DNA of 54,692 nt from assembly GCA_002751075.1 (NCBI GenBank), contig NAOQ01000138.1, positions 11,135 to 65,826 on the forward strand. Direction: 5' to 3'. This stretch comes from Ichthyophonus hoferi (taxonomy: Eukaryota; Opisthokonta; Ichthyosporea; Ichthyophonida; Ichthyophonidae). Numbering within the stretch: the first letter of the stretch is position 1; every line of letters begins with the position of its first letter. The position numbers were made by a program, and so were the translations under genes. The notes under the pieces were generated by a model, which saw nothing but the letters and a program-made list of their open reading frames with translations, was not told the origin of the DNA and did no database searches. Below are positions 9,890-23,329 of the stretch, piece after piece.

Positions 9890-12800
9890 CACAATAAGTT
9901 GGTATGCATGTGCTTTGCTATCTTTCTAGGGCTATATAGACATGTCAGTAAGCTGTTCGTTATAATTTAGGCCGAAACCCTCTGTGATTTATATTGTGGT
10001 ATCATATTACATTATTTTCACAGGAGGATAATAATAAGCTGATAAGCAATCAATCTAAATGATCTCTAATAAAAATGCTTTATTTGTTTCATAGCCAAGC
10101 ATAAAATTTAAAATTACAACCAATGAAACACAGGAAAAGAAAAACAATTAAAGTATAAAAATACTATTTCGTATAATAAACCAAACAGAGTGTACAAAAT
10201 AGTTAATCGCATACTTTCTTTCAATAACTGATCTCTATAGATTTGCATGACTGGGCGGTGCTTAGCAATAGCGGCACACATGGCAGGTTGAGTGAATGCT
10301 GGCTGGTCGATCTCGTTGTGTCCATGACGACGGTAACCGACCTATAGGTTATAGGGGTGTGTGTGATAAATAATTGGTGTGTGGATATGATAGAGGGTGT
10401 GGCTATGGTTGCTAGGTAACGTCCGTAACTATCCTATCATACCACGATATGAATACGCACGTACAACAAGTAAAAACCAATATAATAATACTCAACCCTC
10501 ACCTCTTATAGAGATCTCAAGATATGCTTACTCCCTTTGTCCTTCTACACAGTATATATATATATGTGTATGTATCGTATCCATATTCATATATAGTAAT
10601 ATACTTACTATATCAATGACGACATCCTTGCCAAACTTCTGACGCCAGTCAATAGCCAGCTTGCAGACGCGGACAACTGCCTCAACATCATCACTGTATA
10701 GATACTGGGTATAAGTCATGCATTAAACACGTCATTTACTCATATCTCTTGATGTTCCCCTTTTTTGATAATCAACATTACGTCATATTACTATGTCCTT
10801 GATAGCCAATAATCTCAGTTGTTTAAATATATATATATCATTTCTGACTTGTTGCCATAAATATGTCGTGTATTCTCTGGTTTGGGATTAGGTAATAAAC
10901 TTCGTAATATATATATATATATGTATAGGTCCATACCCTTATAAGGGTACATCCACTTCATTCCCATTAATCATTATGACAACATAATCACGCTAATCTA
11001 ACCTATCACACTCATTATATATTTAAACAAACCCGCATGCTTATGTATATACAAAATATTCCTTTTTAAAAAGAGACAAAGAAAAAGGGGGATCTAATAG
11101 TTTCATATATAAAATTCATATAGGTAAGATGAACATTGGGTGGGTTGAGGGGTTACTAACCCGTTGACGTGGAAGATGGGAGCATTGACACTCTTGGCTA
11201 AATCGGTGCAATAGGGGGAAGAACGAGAGAATCGTGGATCGGTCGTGAAACCAATCTGAAGAGAGATTGGAGGAGGGGAAAGGAGAATGGTAATTAATTA
11301 ATTCATTAGCAACAGCACAAGTATGTCTACTCATCCATTAGCAAAAAAACAAACAAAAAAAAAGAAGGAGAAAGAAAGAAAGAGAAATAGAAAGAGAGCA
11401 GGCAACATATATAATATACATGGCACATCCCTACCTGATTGTTGCATACGACGTGAATAGTTCCACCAGTGGTGTAGTGAGGCAGGTCTCCGAGGTTAAA
11501 CACTTCATAGACAACACCCTGTCCACTGAAGGCTGCATCACCGTGCATGAGCAGGGCTGCTACTCTCTTGCGAGACTTGTCTCCCTGTGTAGGATAGGGT
11601 AGGGTAGTCTGGTTAGCTTTGTGTATGTGGTATAAAGGTAGGCCAGTGTAGGTGTATAGGTGTATATCTATTAATTAGCNNNNNNNNNNNNNNNNNNNNN
11701 NNNNNNNNNNNNNNNNNNNNNNNNNNNNNNNNNNNNNNNNNNNNNNNNNNNNNNNNNNNNNNNNNNNNNNNNNNNNNNNNNNNNNNNNNNNNNNNNNNNN
11801 NNNNNNNNNNNNNNNNNNNNNNNNNNNNNNNNNNNNNNNNNNNNNNNNNNNNNNNNNNNNNNNNNNNNNNNNNNNNNNNNNNNNNNNNNNNNNNNNNNNN
11901 NNNNNNNNNNNNNNNNNNNNNNNNNNNNNNNNNNNNNNNNNNNNNNNNNNNNNNNNNNNNNNNNNNNNNNNNNNNNNNNNNNNNNNNNNNNNNNNNNNNN
12001 NNNNNNNNNNNNNNNNNNNNNNNNNNNNNNNNNNNNNNNNNNNNNNNNNNNNNNNNNNNNNGCTGCTACTCTCTTGCGAGACTTGTCTCCCTGTGTAGGA
12101 TAGGGTAGGGTAGTCTGGTTAGCTTTGTGTATGTGGTATAAAGGTAGGCCAGTGTAGGTGTATAGGTGTATATCTATTAATTAGCCATGCATATAACATC
12201 CATCTGAATAGGTTTTTATAAAAGAGCTAATCTAGGGAAAAATTTCTGCAATACATTGCTACGTAGGGCTAGAGAAGAATTGATAAGGAATGTAGGATGT
12301 ATGTATAGAAAACAAAAGGATATAGTGATTAATACATACAACAGTGTATATTACATATTTCTATTGCCTGTATATTTTATAGGTATAGTATAAACATACA
12401 ATACCATGTTAATCATACCTGAATAAACTGGTTGGCACGGGTCTTGCCCACAACCACAGGGTCTACAGCCTCTAAGTGGGAGGGGTTGGCAACCAGAGAT
12501 AGATGGATCTGTACACAATACAGTGATAGTGTAAATAAATATACATAGTACTAGTACTGGTATCAACAGACCAATATACATCTTAGCATTGATACCTACA
12601 TGCACACAGACATTATATATTTACATCTGTATGTGCTATACACTATATTATACAGTATACAATACACTACACTACATACTGTACACCCAGAGGAAAAGTA
12701 AGACATGTATAATAGTCAATTAAATAAAATAGCCAAGAGTCAATAAATACAAATGGTTTACAGCACTATCCAATCACCACCATTTACTCCGATTTCTAAA

Positions 12801-15800
12801 AAAAGTAAATTGGCACATGCTTTAAGAAAGGCAGCCAATCAATCGGGAAAATTAAGACAAAACATTTGGTTTTAAAACAGTGATAATCTTTAAAATCATC
12901 ATAGTATTTGCACATTAATGTTAATATTTGTATTACCATCTTTCCATATCTTATTTTGTATTATTGTGTTATCCATTATCTATTACTAACCCCCCTATAA
13001 TGTCACTATAGACCCCATCCTACCTTCTTTCCACTACGAGTAACACGATCAAGAGAGGCACCTAAGTGGTATTTCACATCACCACTACCTTCATCGGCTG
13101 ACTCTAATTCGGAACGGAATTCACTGAATAGGAACTATGGGGAAATTATAAAAGATTAGTTGAACAGTATAGTATGTTATTATGTTGTATTGTAGTATGT
13201 TATAGTAACCGTAACAGTAAATCATTAATTAGATAGTAGTTAATACCAATTAACTACGTTATAGTATACATAAGCAAATGAAATGGGGAGATAACTATAA
13301 CCAGACTGAGATAAAGATATACTCACATATTTCACACTTTCCTTGCCCTCTTTTGATTGGTTTAAGTAAATGAAAATGTAAGAGTTTACCCCTTATAACC
13401 CCCACTCAAACAAGCGTTTGGAAAGATAGATATATATATATACCAGCTCACTAAATGCTATTGGTAGTTATTTTAAAATATAAATGCATACCATTATACT
13501 ATCACACTATCATATTATTATAGCACCAAGATATCCTGTCAAATTACATTGTTAATCTGTGTGGCTATATTTGTATTTTTCATACAATGATAACGTCACT
13601 ACATATACCAGTAGCAATAGAAGCATAATACATACATCCAAGGGTTTCTTAATGACATTTCCCAACACGTTCAAGCGACCTCTGTGGGGCATGCCCATGA
13701 CCAAGCTCTCTATCCCACACTCACTACCATAGTCTACAATGGTCTTAAGGGCAGGAATGGCAGCTAATTTACAAGGGGGGGAGGGTTTAGAAAAATTATT
13801 AGTAATAGATAACGCATATATATATATATATACAAGTTTATTAGAATGGGTGCATAGGTGGAAAAGAGGTGGGGTTCGCCAGTAACTAAATAAATAATAT
13901 TCATTTTTTAATGTTCAGTTTTGATTGATTTTAAATCAGGTTTACAGGGTGCTAATAAAAGCCAGCCCACACACATGCATATATATATAATGTAATGTTT
14001 ATGACTTTATGTATTTATATGCACGTGGCAGAGGGTCAAAAGTAGTTAAGAAGAAATAATAGCTAACTTCCATTCTGATTGGTTCCAAGTTAGGTTTTAG
14101 GGGCCGTTTTATTGGCCCTATATTAACATTAGCCCCTCAATGGTTGGCCTTCTTTAAACATTTTTCAGCAATTACATGGAATGGTAGTTGTGGGTGAGAA
14201 TGCCATTAGGAAATGAAGAACAAATAGAATGTAGTTTTTAAATTCACGTGCCGGTCACTGTTAAGGATAGATAACCTTAATGGGACATGTATAATGGAAA
14301 AGAGAGAAAGAAAGAAATAAAGCGAGATATATATATATATTAAGTAAGTACCATATACCTTCAAGACCCTCAATACCAAAGCGCTTCTCCGCACTCCACT
14401 TAGTCTGAAGGAACCTTTCAAAACTGTGGGCTCATTCCCATTAATAACTATAAGGGTATATCTCCAGTGGAGTATAGTAATGTGGTAGTATAGTATGTTG
14501 TACTATAGTGTACATAAGTTAGGTATTCATGCAATATGCGTTAGGAATGGTGTGAATAGTTAAACAATAGCATAAGAAATGTAAAAAGAATCTGAAATAA
14601 AAGATACAGGAAAATAGGGGAGACAATATTATAAAAGGAGCAGTAGTAGTACCGGTAGAATAGAGTGGGATAATAAGCATAATAACAAGATATAGTTTGG
14701 TATGAACGCAAGACAGCCCAATTGTTATGTGACATTACACAGTGATATTGCACACAAATTGATTCGTTGGTAGACAGAGAAAAAGAAAGAAAGAAAGAAT
14801 GAGAGAAACAACGAGGTGCTCACCCATCAGCCTGGCACAGACGGGATAGGATGACCTTTTTCTCTATATCACTTATCTTGTAGCCGTTAGGGCTCTCAAT
14901 ACGGTCTTGCAGCCATTTGTCTGTAACAATGCGTGGAGGTCAGGCTTGGTAATACGAGGAAGAGGGAAGAACAGGAGAGAAGAGAGAGAAGAGAAGAAGG
15001 GAGAGGAGAGGAAAAAGGGCTTGTAACCATACATAGGTAGAGTCTTGGGCATATTTGCATAGTTGCATTCACGTACACTAAGAATCTATGTGTCCTTCAT
15101 CAGTGTATATTCTCTTACATTTTATAAATATCACACCTGATTGGATTCCGTTTAACCATCTAATCCAATATTAGGCACTATTTTAAAATCCATTCTAAAT
15201 ATGACTATGATCTTACAACGTTTATCCTTAATAGCATTATTAGTCTTTTTTTTTTGTGTCACAAAAAACCCAAGAATTGGCAATGCAATGCAATTCTAGC
15301 CCTATTCCCCATCACATAATCAAACTAGTTAATAACATAGTAATATGGAACCTATAGAGTTATGAAAAATGTAGGCAAGTAATGAAACAAAACACATTAT
15401 GAATCGCGAGTAAGCTACGGTAACTGCTACATACATTGCTCCTTGTCGTTGATATGCATATACTCATATCCGATCTTGTTGCAGTAAATACGCTCTAATT
15501 CTGCAATGAGCTCACGAAGTGTCATAGGCTTCTCACTGGATACCTACATATGTGTACTTGCACAGTTAGTATTCATCACATAATAGAATTAAATTTAAAT
15601 AGTGTGTCTCAATGGCGGAAAAAATGGGATAAAGTACCAAAGTAAAGTGCAATTAAGAAAGCGAGGTCACCAACCAATAAATCTATTCTACTATAATAAT
15701 TAAAATATTTCCATGCAAAATATTTTATGATCTCCCACCCTATTAAAAATCCTATGACAGTGCCTACCTATGGGATACAGTGAATTACACATATTCAACA

Positions 15801-18722
15801 CATAAGTTAGAGATATAACTGATAGTACGTTATGTTATATTATAATATATTATATAGTAAGAAGTAGGCGTGTACACGTGCATGTGTCTATACTATACTA
15901 TAGGTTACCAACTACAACTACTCCTTTGGACAGTATTGTACTAACAGCAAGCATTTATGACATAGCATAACATAGCATACAAAATAATGTTCCCTATCAT
16001 ATATACAGGTGCAATCAACAACCAAATAAACAAAGGGCCACCTACCAATCCAAGGAGACCTTTATTGTCCACAGTGCCAATGTTGAAGGTTCTGTCCAAA
16101 TCTTCAGGCTTAAATCCATAGTTGCTACGTGGGTTATAGAAAACCGTTATTAATTCAATAAATTCCGGTTGTCTAGTCACATTTCACTGCATGCACTTGT
16201 GAAAAACACAGAAAATAACTGATAGCAGAAGCATCTACCAAAGCTAGCCCGCTTCCACATAGGTTTTACAACTATATATATTAAGGGATTATCTTGATTA
16301 AGTAAGTATGATTATTAAAAGCAATGCTTATAATATCAAAATAATTTTAGTGAAGTAATTGAGGGGGTTTGACTTTTTTATTCCAGAGGAAAGTATAGAC
16401 ATGTATAGGGAGGAGAAGGAAGGGAATGTTACGTGTAGGTAAGCTCTGTGGGGATTTCACGACTAAGATCGGCCTCAAAAATACCCAGAGGGTCCAGCTT
16501 AGCCACATTGTGTCCACGTACCTGATTGGTGAGATTGGTGATTAGTATACGTCATTCATTGGCCGCGGATCGTGTGATTAAAGTATTTAGTATGGCGGAT
16601 GAGGGGTATAGGTGTCTATAATATAGTCATACAACTACACACTAGAGGTAATGTGGTCTTTATTATTGGTTGAATAATATTTAACCGACCTATCAATATA
16701 TCCACTACGTAACCAAAGGGGAAAAGGATGCGATCATTATAAAAACTATATGTAGGGACCATTAGAAAACGTTGAAAGAGAAGCAGGATGGGATAGGCCC
16801 ACCCCATATAGACAGGATACCATGTATACTACTGACCTGGAAGGCGCGGACTAAGTCTTGTACAGCAAGATGATCTTGAATTTCTTTTTGGGGAGAAGTT
16901 CCTGCGGCTGCGATGGCAAAAGATGTAGGCATACTGCCCATCATGCCTGGATAGCCATTGAGTTAGGGTCAGTGTCTATTTATACTTTCTATATTTTTCC
17001 ACCCGCCTCGTCACCTATCTGCAAAAAGTAATTTGTTCTTGGCCTTGTCTTTATACATCTAAAACCCAATCAGAAACTTGTATTACACTTTATAGAACCT
17101 AAATACTAAAGTTTTTTAACTCTCGTATTGGATTGATACTTTTTAATAGACTAAATGGTAAGTCAGACAAAAATAAATATTGAAAACGCCATCGGGTGCA
17201 AACTGTATAATATTATAACACACTGTTGTATATGGCTACAGCACAAAAGGATCTCAAAGAACAATTCCGTGATTGTAATTCAAAAAAGTTTAGTGTAATT
17301 ATATTGTGGTAGCTGGATAAAACAAGTATATGAATGTAAGAGGAAAGACAGCAAAAGATATTTGATCGGTGGAGTTGTGTCTTAAATAAAAAATGCATAT
17401 AAAAAGAACTTGGGAGCATAAACAGAAGTATATGAAAGAAGAGTGAGAAAGATAGGGCGAGGTAATTGCCTGGTGGTGTGTAGGCAGCAGGGGGAGGCAC
17501 GCCATTTTCTAGGGCAGTGAAGTAGGCATTCCATGACTGAGTGAAGATTATACATACATAGGTTAGTAGTTGCCTATTAAGTATGGTAAGGTAATGGTAT
17601 GAGATAGTCGTAATCACTATTTTTCATCAGTTTAAAAGAGAGAAGGTGATAAACGATATAAAATAAATTGATTTTGCGGGCTTGAATGTTATATATATAA
17701 TTATCTCAAATACAATTAGTTGAGTGTATGCATATAGATATACCACTACATGGCAAGCTATACAAGTAACTACTATGATAATTGCTCTTTATTACAACTG
17801 ATTGATAGATACACCAATAAATTGTATTTCAAACATAGAAATAGCAGAGTATGCGATTAAGTAATAAATAATAGTTAAATTGACATTGGGATTAGTATAT
17901 ATTAACAAGTAATCTAGATATAAACTGGTAAAATAAAATTGTAAGTACTGAAAACGAGAAGGAACATACATTGGTTTCTACAAAAGATTAGCATAAATAT
18001 TGCAAAATAGTCTATGAACATAGGTTTCTACAAAATAATCACATAAATATTGCAGAATAATTTATTAAGTATTAATATTATATAATTATTAATATACGAG
18101 TTAGTCTAAAACAAAGAAAAGAACAGAAACCTTTTCTATATTTTTTTCTTTTAAAAAACCTTGAATTAATTTAGCAACGTAGCATATATATACCTTGTGT
18201 ACAGAGTTGGCATCAGACTTCCAGGCTTTATACATTTCATCAGCGTATACTCTGCAGATAAAAGTGTTAAGATTAAAAGTACAGCATGTGAATAAATAAA
18301 ATGATTACTAAGTTAATTCCAAAGGACGATAAAGCAATACTTGTTAATAGCATTTCAAGACCACCTAGCAATACAATGGTATAAGAATGGGCTGATTATG
18401 CGATCCCAGATTCTCTTACAAATGTTTAAGTAAATTTTCTTGCCATGTTGGTAATGCATGTAAAAAAACTTTAACCCTCTTTTAAATAACTGGCAACAAT
18501 CTCTAGAAAAACAGGAAGAGTGGAAAATATAATCCTTGAAAAACATCTATGGGCGAAGTGGAGTAGGAAAAGAGTGATAACTTACCCATTGCTACCGGAC
18601 AGGAAGCTTTCCTGTGGGTGCAGTGCTCCAGCACTCTGTGCATAGAAGCGCCTTGCAAATAAAACCTTAGCAGTGTATTTGAGGCCGTCTCCAAGACGAG
18701 CTCTATACATATGTTTTAGCAT
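4810..18722 (-). CDS. OGDH: 2-oxoglutarate dehydrogenase E1, 28 exons, complete
   Basis: Thiamine-diphosphate E1 of the mitochondrial 2-oxoglutarate dehydrogenase complex (TCA cycle). Exons in transcription order: 18722-18586, 18251-18194, 17536-17470, 16946-16837, 16521-16433, 16124-16046, 15543-15435, 14920-14824, 14423-14359, 13763-13636, 13134-13024, 12508-12419, 11584-11435, 11255-11161, 10693-10609, 10341-10215, 9822-9655, 9388-9273, 9049-8812, 8426-8326, 8055-7933, 7532-7458, 6960-6886, 6606-6499, 6140-6046, 5791-5728, 5519-5386, 4909-4810. All phases agree; total 2994 bases, 997 residues (human about 1023). Start: first Met of a basic, Arg-rich leader ([12 protein letters not shown]) that suits mitochondrial import, followed by [19 protein letters not shown]. 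Landmarks: [68 protein letters not shown] (ThDP site), [72 protein letters not shown]. Exon 3 ends at a GC donor (see findings). Nearly all other introns are GT-AG with GTATG-like donors. Confidence 0.96.
7621..7800. repeat. Tandem duplicate of OGDH intron plus an exon-end relic
   Basis: The stretch from TTTTTATACTAAAGCTA (7631) recurs at 7816-7970, and the match runs into the real exon 7933-8055. The left copy keeps a decayed version of that exon's 3' end: 7768-7794 on the minus strand reads ...RLERYFQI just before CGTATGC, against the true RLERFLQM before GTATGC. No acceptor is seen for the copy, so it is a relic rather than an alternative exon. Confidence 0.7.
9858..9880. repeat. (AT)n microsatellite in OGDH intron
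   Basis: About 11 AT dinucleotides between exons 9655-9822 and 10215-10341. Confidence 0.85.
11556..11679. repeat. Left copy of a 124-base exact repeat flanking an N gap
   Basis: By eye identical to 12062-12185. It includes the first 29 coding bases and the acceptor of OGDH exon 11435-11584, plus intron. See the N gap entry. Confidence 0.85.
11680..12061. other. Assembly gap (Ns)
   Basis: Run of 382 Ns in an OGDH intron. The identical 124-base sequence on either side suggests that the two contig ends overlap and that the gap is false. No coding sequence is lost: exons 12419-12508 and 11435-11584 join in phase 0. Confidence 0.95.
12062..12185. repeat. Right copy of the 124-base exact repeat
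   Basis: Repeats 11556-11679 without visible change, including a 29-base fragment of OGDH exon 11435-11584 cut by the gap. Confidence 0.85.
17015..17058 (-). other. Possible cryptic 44-base exon in OGDH intron 3
   Basis: Minus-strand segment bounded by GGGTTTTAG and ATAG followed by GTGACG, exon-like in length. Forty-four bases would break the frame between exons 17470-17536 and 16837-16946, which join cleanly without it. It may be a frame-breaking alternative exon or chance. Confidence 0.2.
17969..18068. repeat. Two tandem 50-base units in OGDH intron 2
   Basis: Units 17969-18018 and 18019-18068 share GGTTTCTACAAAA, CATAAATATTGCA and AATA in the same spacing, with scattered differences. 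Confidence 0.75.
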
Positions 18723-21700
18723 TTTAGCTATGTCCACCTTGAAGGTTAGGATCAAATTAAAAATCTTGTATTATGGTATATATATAGTAGTAAGTATAGT
18801 AGTTAGTACGGTATAAAACCGTTCAGTACAGTGAATATTAAACAATCAATAAAAACAGAAGCAAGCCAGGCTTAAATCTAAAAATTAACTATTTTTTGTC
18901 GTTACTGGTGTACAAATCACATCTTTATGCAACCAATGCTATATTTATTTTGTTTATTTTGACCGAAAACAATAAAAATAAAATAAAATTATGGAAGCGC
19001 TCCCCAACAACCAGTGCTCAGATACATTATAATAACCATATGCGGTAAACGGTTATCTTTCGAGTGGTACATAAAGTGGCTCATTCAAAATGCCTTTTAA
19101 ATATTCGGTATATCATTGCATCTCAAATAATTAGAATTATTTAAAATCGGAGCATCCTAGAGGAGGGGAAAATGAGGGAGGATGGGAAAGGATATTGTGT
19201 CCAGTTAAATAAATTATAAATATTGTGAGTTTGCATATAAAAGGAAAATATGGGTATAAGTCTCTTTCTATCAGTATGTGTTTTAAAATTGTAGTAATCT
19301 AGCTGGGTGCCTATTTGATTTGATAGATATTCTAGTATGGCATCGAAGGTCCATTGTTTCGAGTTTAACGCATGGCATTGGAAGAGATTAATCATATCTA
19401 GTCATCTATTCATTTTTAAAAATAAATGAAACCATGCATATGGCTATATTTTATAATAGTTAATATGCAATGCACCATTCTTATTTACGCTTATTTTTGC
19501 ATGAATAATACATAATGATAGTACATATGATGAGCTATGGTTGAAGGAAATTGTTTTGCCAAATTATTTTGCTGTAAAAACTTAGCATTCCCTGTATGTT
19601 ATTGGTTCTAAATTTTAAATGAAATAATGAAATATAATAGCAAGAATAGCAAGATCCAAATCCAATCAATGAGAAGATGTATAGTTTTTCAAAATAAAAC
19701 TCATAACTTTCAATTAAGTTCAATATGTTCAGGTGGTATCATTCTTGTATGTATTTGGGCAAACTTGTGAATCTTTGTATATTAATGCAAGTAATATTGA
19801 CCTAATTCTAACATATGGGCAGTTTATCTGTGACAGAGATAACTCCGTGCTTATCACGTATCATATTGGTACAGTATAAGACTACACTACTATTAGCTTA
19901 AATAACATAATATTGTTACCCAAGATAGAAAATCTTTTTCAACGAGGGTATGCGTACGATATATAGCCACTTCTTACATGGTCGGGGTTCTTATCATGTG
20001 AAACATAGATTTGTTCACAAGATATAAATAGAGAAAGTGATTAAATATATCACGTTCTCGAACACATTTTTAAGGTGCCTTTATATACCCAGAAAATAAA
20101 GGGAGAGAGCAGCGTTTCAATATCTTGGATCGTAAGGAAATTTTTGACTTTCTTTTTATTATCGCACACCTTTAAAAGGAGATGGTAAAAGCCAGACCTC
20201 ATTTGCCGCCTCTTTTCAGATTGCCGATCGCTGTGCCACATTTACCCATTTATCTAAACCTAAAATGACCCAATAGCATTTCATATTTAAAATGACTAAA
20301 AGCCTAAAAGAGATATGTTCCACACTTGTACCATTTATTATTATTGTTTTGATTATTTTTATTTTTCTAATTCCTCTGTAATTTATAGGGCATGAGATAT
20401 TGGATTTCTGAGTTGCTTGTTATTTTAATTTTTAGTGAGTTTTATTATTACAGTAGGAATTTTTATTTTGCCTTAGGCTCAGATGCCTCATTGCTGCCTC
20501 ATTACTCACTATTAACCGTTAAAAGTGGACGAAAAACTGCAATTTTTTTCAAAACAATATCATTTCAACCCAACATATGCCTTGTGTAAAGTTAATTTTT
20601 GACGTAGTCCAGAAATTAACGGTAGTAGTAAATCGTAAGGCGTACAGGTAATAACATCTGACTTGCCTTAGCATAACAGTCTAAATTTTGAAGTGCGGTT
20701 AGTCAAATGAATAAACCTGCCAACCAACTCTAACCTAATAAGGTAATTATTGATGTTTGTATCTTTCATTAATATAGTTAAATATATTTATGGTATACTG
20801 TAATTTTAATATTTCCAATCTTCGGTATAAGCTAGGCATTAATAATTAGATGAGCACGGTTAATTACCGAATTACCGCATAAAAATAAGCGCCAGGTCGC
20901 CATTGCATGCATGTTCAGGTAATAAAACAATTTTTAACCTTAATAAGGCTTATTTTTTATTTTATTTTACAATAATAAACGGACCACGCTTATTAGGTAG
21001 CTAATTGGCAATCAATGTAACTATCTCCACGCTAGCTAATTTTGTCATTATTACATGCATTATTTAAATAACAATATATCAATCGATTGGAATGTTCTAA
21101 TTATAGTTTTAATAGCTATTAGTGGACTTACAATGCCCTTCCGGATAAGAGATAGTATTTTTACACGCCAATCAAATAATTTACAACAATGAGGCCGACC
21201 GAGTAGTTAGTCAGTAGTGCTGTGGCAGCATGTGGTGTTGATGGAGTTTAAGTTTGACCAGGTCACTATATTTTTTCCATGTGCACAACAACAAAGCGAG
21301 AAGAAGGCTGTAAACGGGTCAAACTTGTTTTATAGTATTTCATTTTCCTCACAATAACAAGAAAATGCGCGATGTACCTTGAATGTATAGGCATAATGAG
21401 TAATACTTTTCCAGATTAGGGAACTAGGTAGGTAGTAGTATCAAGTTATGGCCCTAATCGAATCATGCATTTTATTAGCTAAAGCCAGCTAATTTGATTG
21501 TACAGGTGTCCTTATTTGGAAATATGGTAGCCAAGTGTTAATTTGATGTTAAACAATGGTAGAGTGAAAAGAATGTATAAGATTGGCCAATCAAACTACC
21601 TTAAGATGAGTTGAATCTAGCGATGTCTGTATAGATTATATAAACGTGTAGTATCATGATGAGATAGGCATTGGCCAATATACAATATACGCATACGTAC

Positions 21701-23329
21701 ATATGCGCATGAAAAAACAACACGGCTCTACACATGAATATTTACCCGTCTAACGTCACATCAAGTACATTCATATAAAATTGCGTGCTTACATATAAGG
21801 GTATATATATTATATAAAGATATCTAAATATACTGCGGCAAACAGGTCTCTGTTTTGCACAACTTGAGATGAAAAGGTGTCAGAATCAAACTACTACCTT
21901 GGATAGTAAATGGCTTATTCTGGTAAATGGTAAGGGACGGTCAATCATTGTATTAGCTTCCAAGTGTGGTTGTAACTTAGTGAGAACTTTCCAAGGTGAA
22001 AGGTATATAATTTAATAAAATGTGTAGTTTATAGTAAAATAATTCATCGTGTTAATTTACGCTTATTTGGAATCCCCAGTAGATAACTACAGAATTGCAT
22101 AGCAATTTTTTATTCGCTAAAGTGAAACCCAATTATATAGACGTATGCGCGGATTGAAACCCAATCATATAATTTGTACGGTTTGTTTCAGCTAAATCTC
22201 GTTTTTGAAGCCATCGAATAGATTCAAAATGACGGCTATTACAGCTACCAAGTATTGGGATACATTAGCGACCCAATATATTCTCTTTACATTGATGACA
22301 ATTATGTATAAATGTAAATCCAGTAACGCCCCATAAGAAGGAGGCTACACAGACTGCTATAATAACGAAAGAACTATGCCAAAAACTGGCTAGTTCCTAA
22401 TAAACTGGATTGAGATACTCTAGTACCTAGAAGAAAACGTTTATCTAGGTAAGAATCAAAAAACTAATTGAAGACTCCAAAGCCTGTGGACAAGTCAATA
22501 GAGCTACTGTAGATTGCTATATATATGCCTCCATTGTACATTACTATTTATGTAGTTACATAATAAGGCATTTTAACCAATATTAATCTGCACTTTCAAT
22601 ACTTATTCCTATTTTGTTTACAGTCGGCAGAGCTAATTGTGAAAAGATTATATAAATATACTGGCATGGTTGATGAAACAAATGGTGTGTAAACCTTTTT
22701 AATAGTAACAGGAGGAATGGCAGAAATAGAGTTCTTATGTCAATGATATATCCAGTGATATATATAATTCAATAATTATTATAATAATTACTAGTTTGTT
22801 TAATAATAAAAATATCATTGCATATCTGTACTCCTTGTATGCAGAAGGACACGTTAAAATGTTCCTTAATTCGATATTCTCTTTTCTTCTAAACGAATAT
22901 AGGTGACAGAAACGCTTGTGTCTGTACTTATTATTCCCAATAATAATAATAATAAATACCATATGGCCATTACCCACTGTCCAATAAGATAACCAATTGC
23001 AAATGGGCACAGTTCATTATGTCTTTGTAGTGTAACAGTGTTGAACTGCAATTTCTAAAGTTTGTAAATAATATTAATATTTTAATATTATCCTAACATC
23101 AAAAATGTTGCACCTTCTGGGAAGCCACACGGAGGAAAACTCATGCAGAATTATGACCATAGCATTCATCTAACCTGTTGCAGACATTTCATTATTCGCT
23201 CCTTCTAATAGTGGTCAATTTTATCAAAATTGTTTAAATATATGACCTTTAATTGCCTATTATGGGGAAAACGGATTCCATGGCAGGACAGCACCTGGAG
23301 TATTCATCATTATGCAAACTTAAACTCCT
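18723..23329. other. Gene-poor spacer upstream of OGDH
   Basis: About 4.6 kb, AT-rich, no frame that resembles a known protein. A TATATATATACC stretch on the minus strand lies about 60 bases upstream of the OGDH start codon, but I cannot say whether it is a promoter element. The short frames at 20050-20241, 20392-20589 and 22735-23010 are of low-complexity composition and look like chance. Confidence 0.5.
22229..22336 (+). CDS. Possible 35-residue microprotein (speculative)
   Basis: Short frame starting MTAITATKYWDTLATQYILF in a good initiation context (AAAATGACG), with one hydrophobic stretch of about 12 residues (YILFTLMTIMY) that could be a short membrane segment. No homolog recognised, no splice or promoter context. 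Length is well within chance for this composition. Confidence 0.12.
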   Translation: MTAITATKYWDTLATQYILFTLMTIMYKCKSSNAP

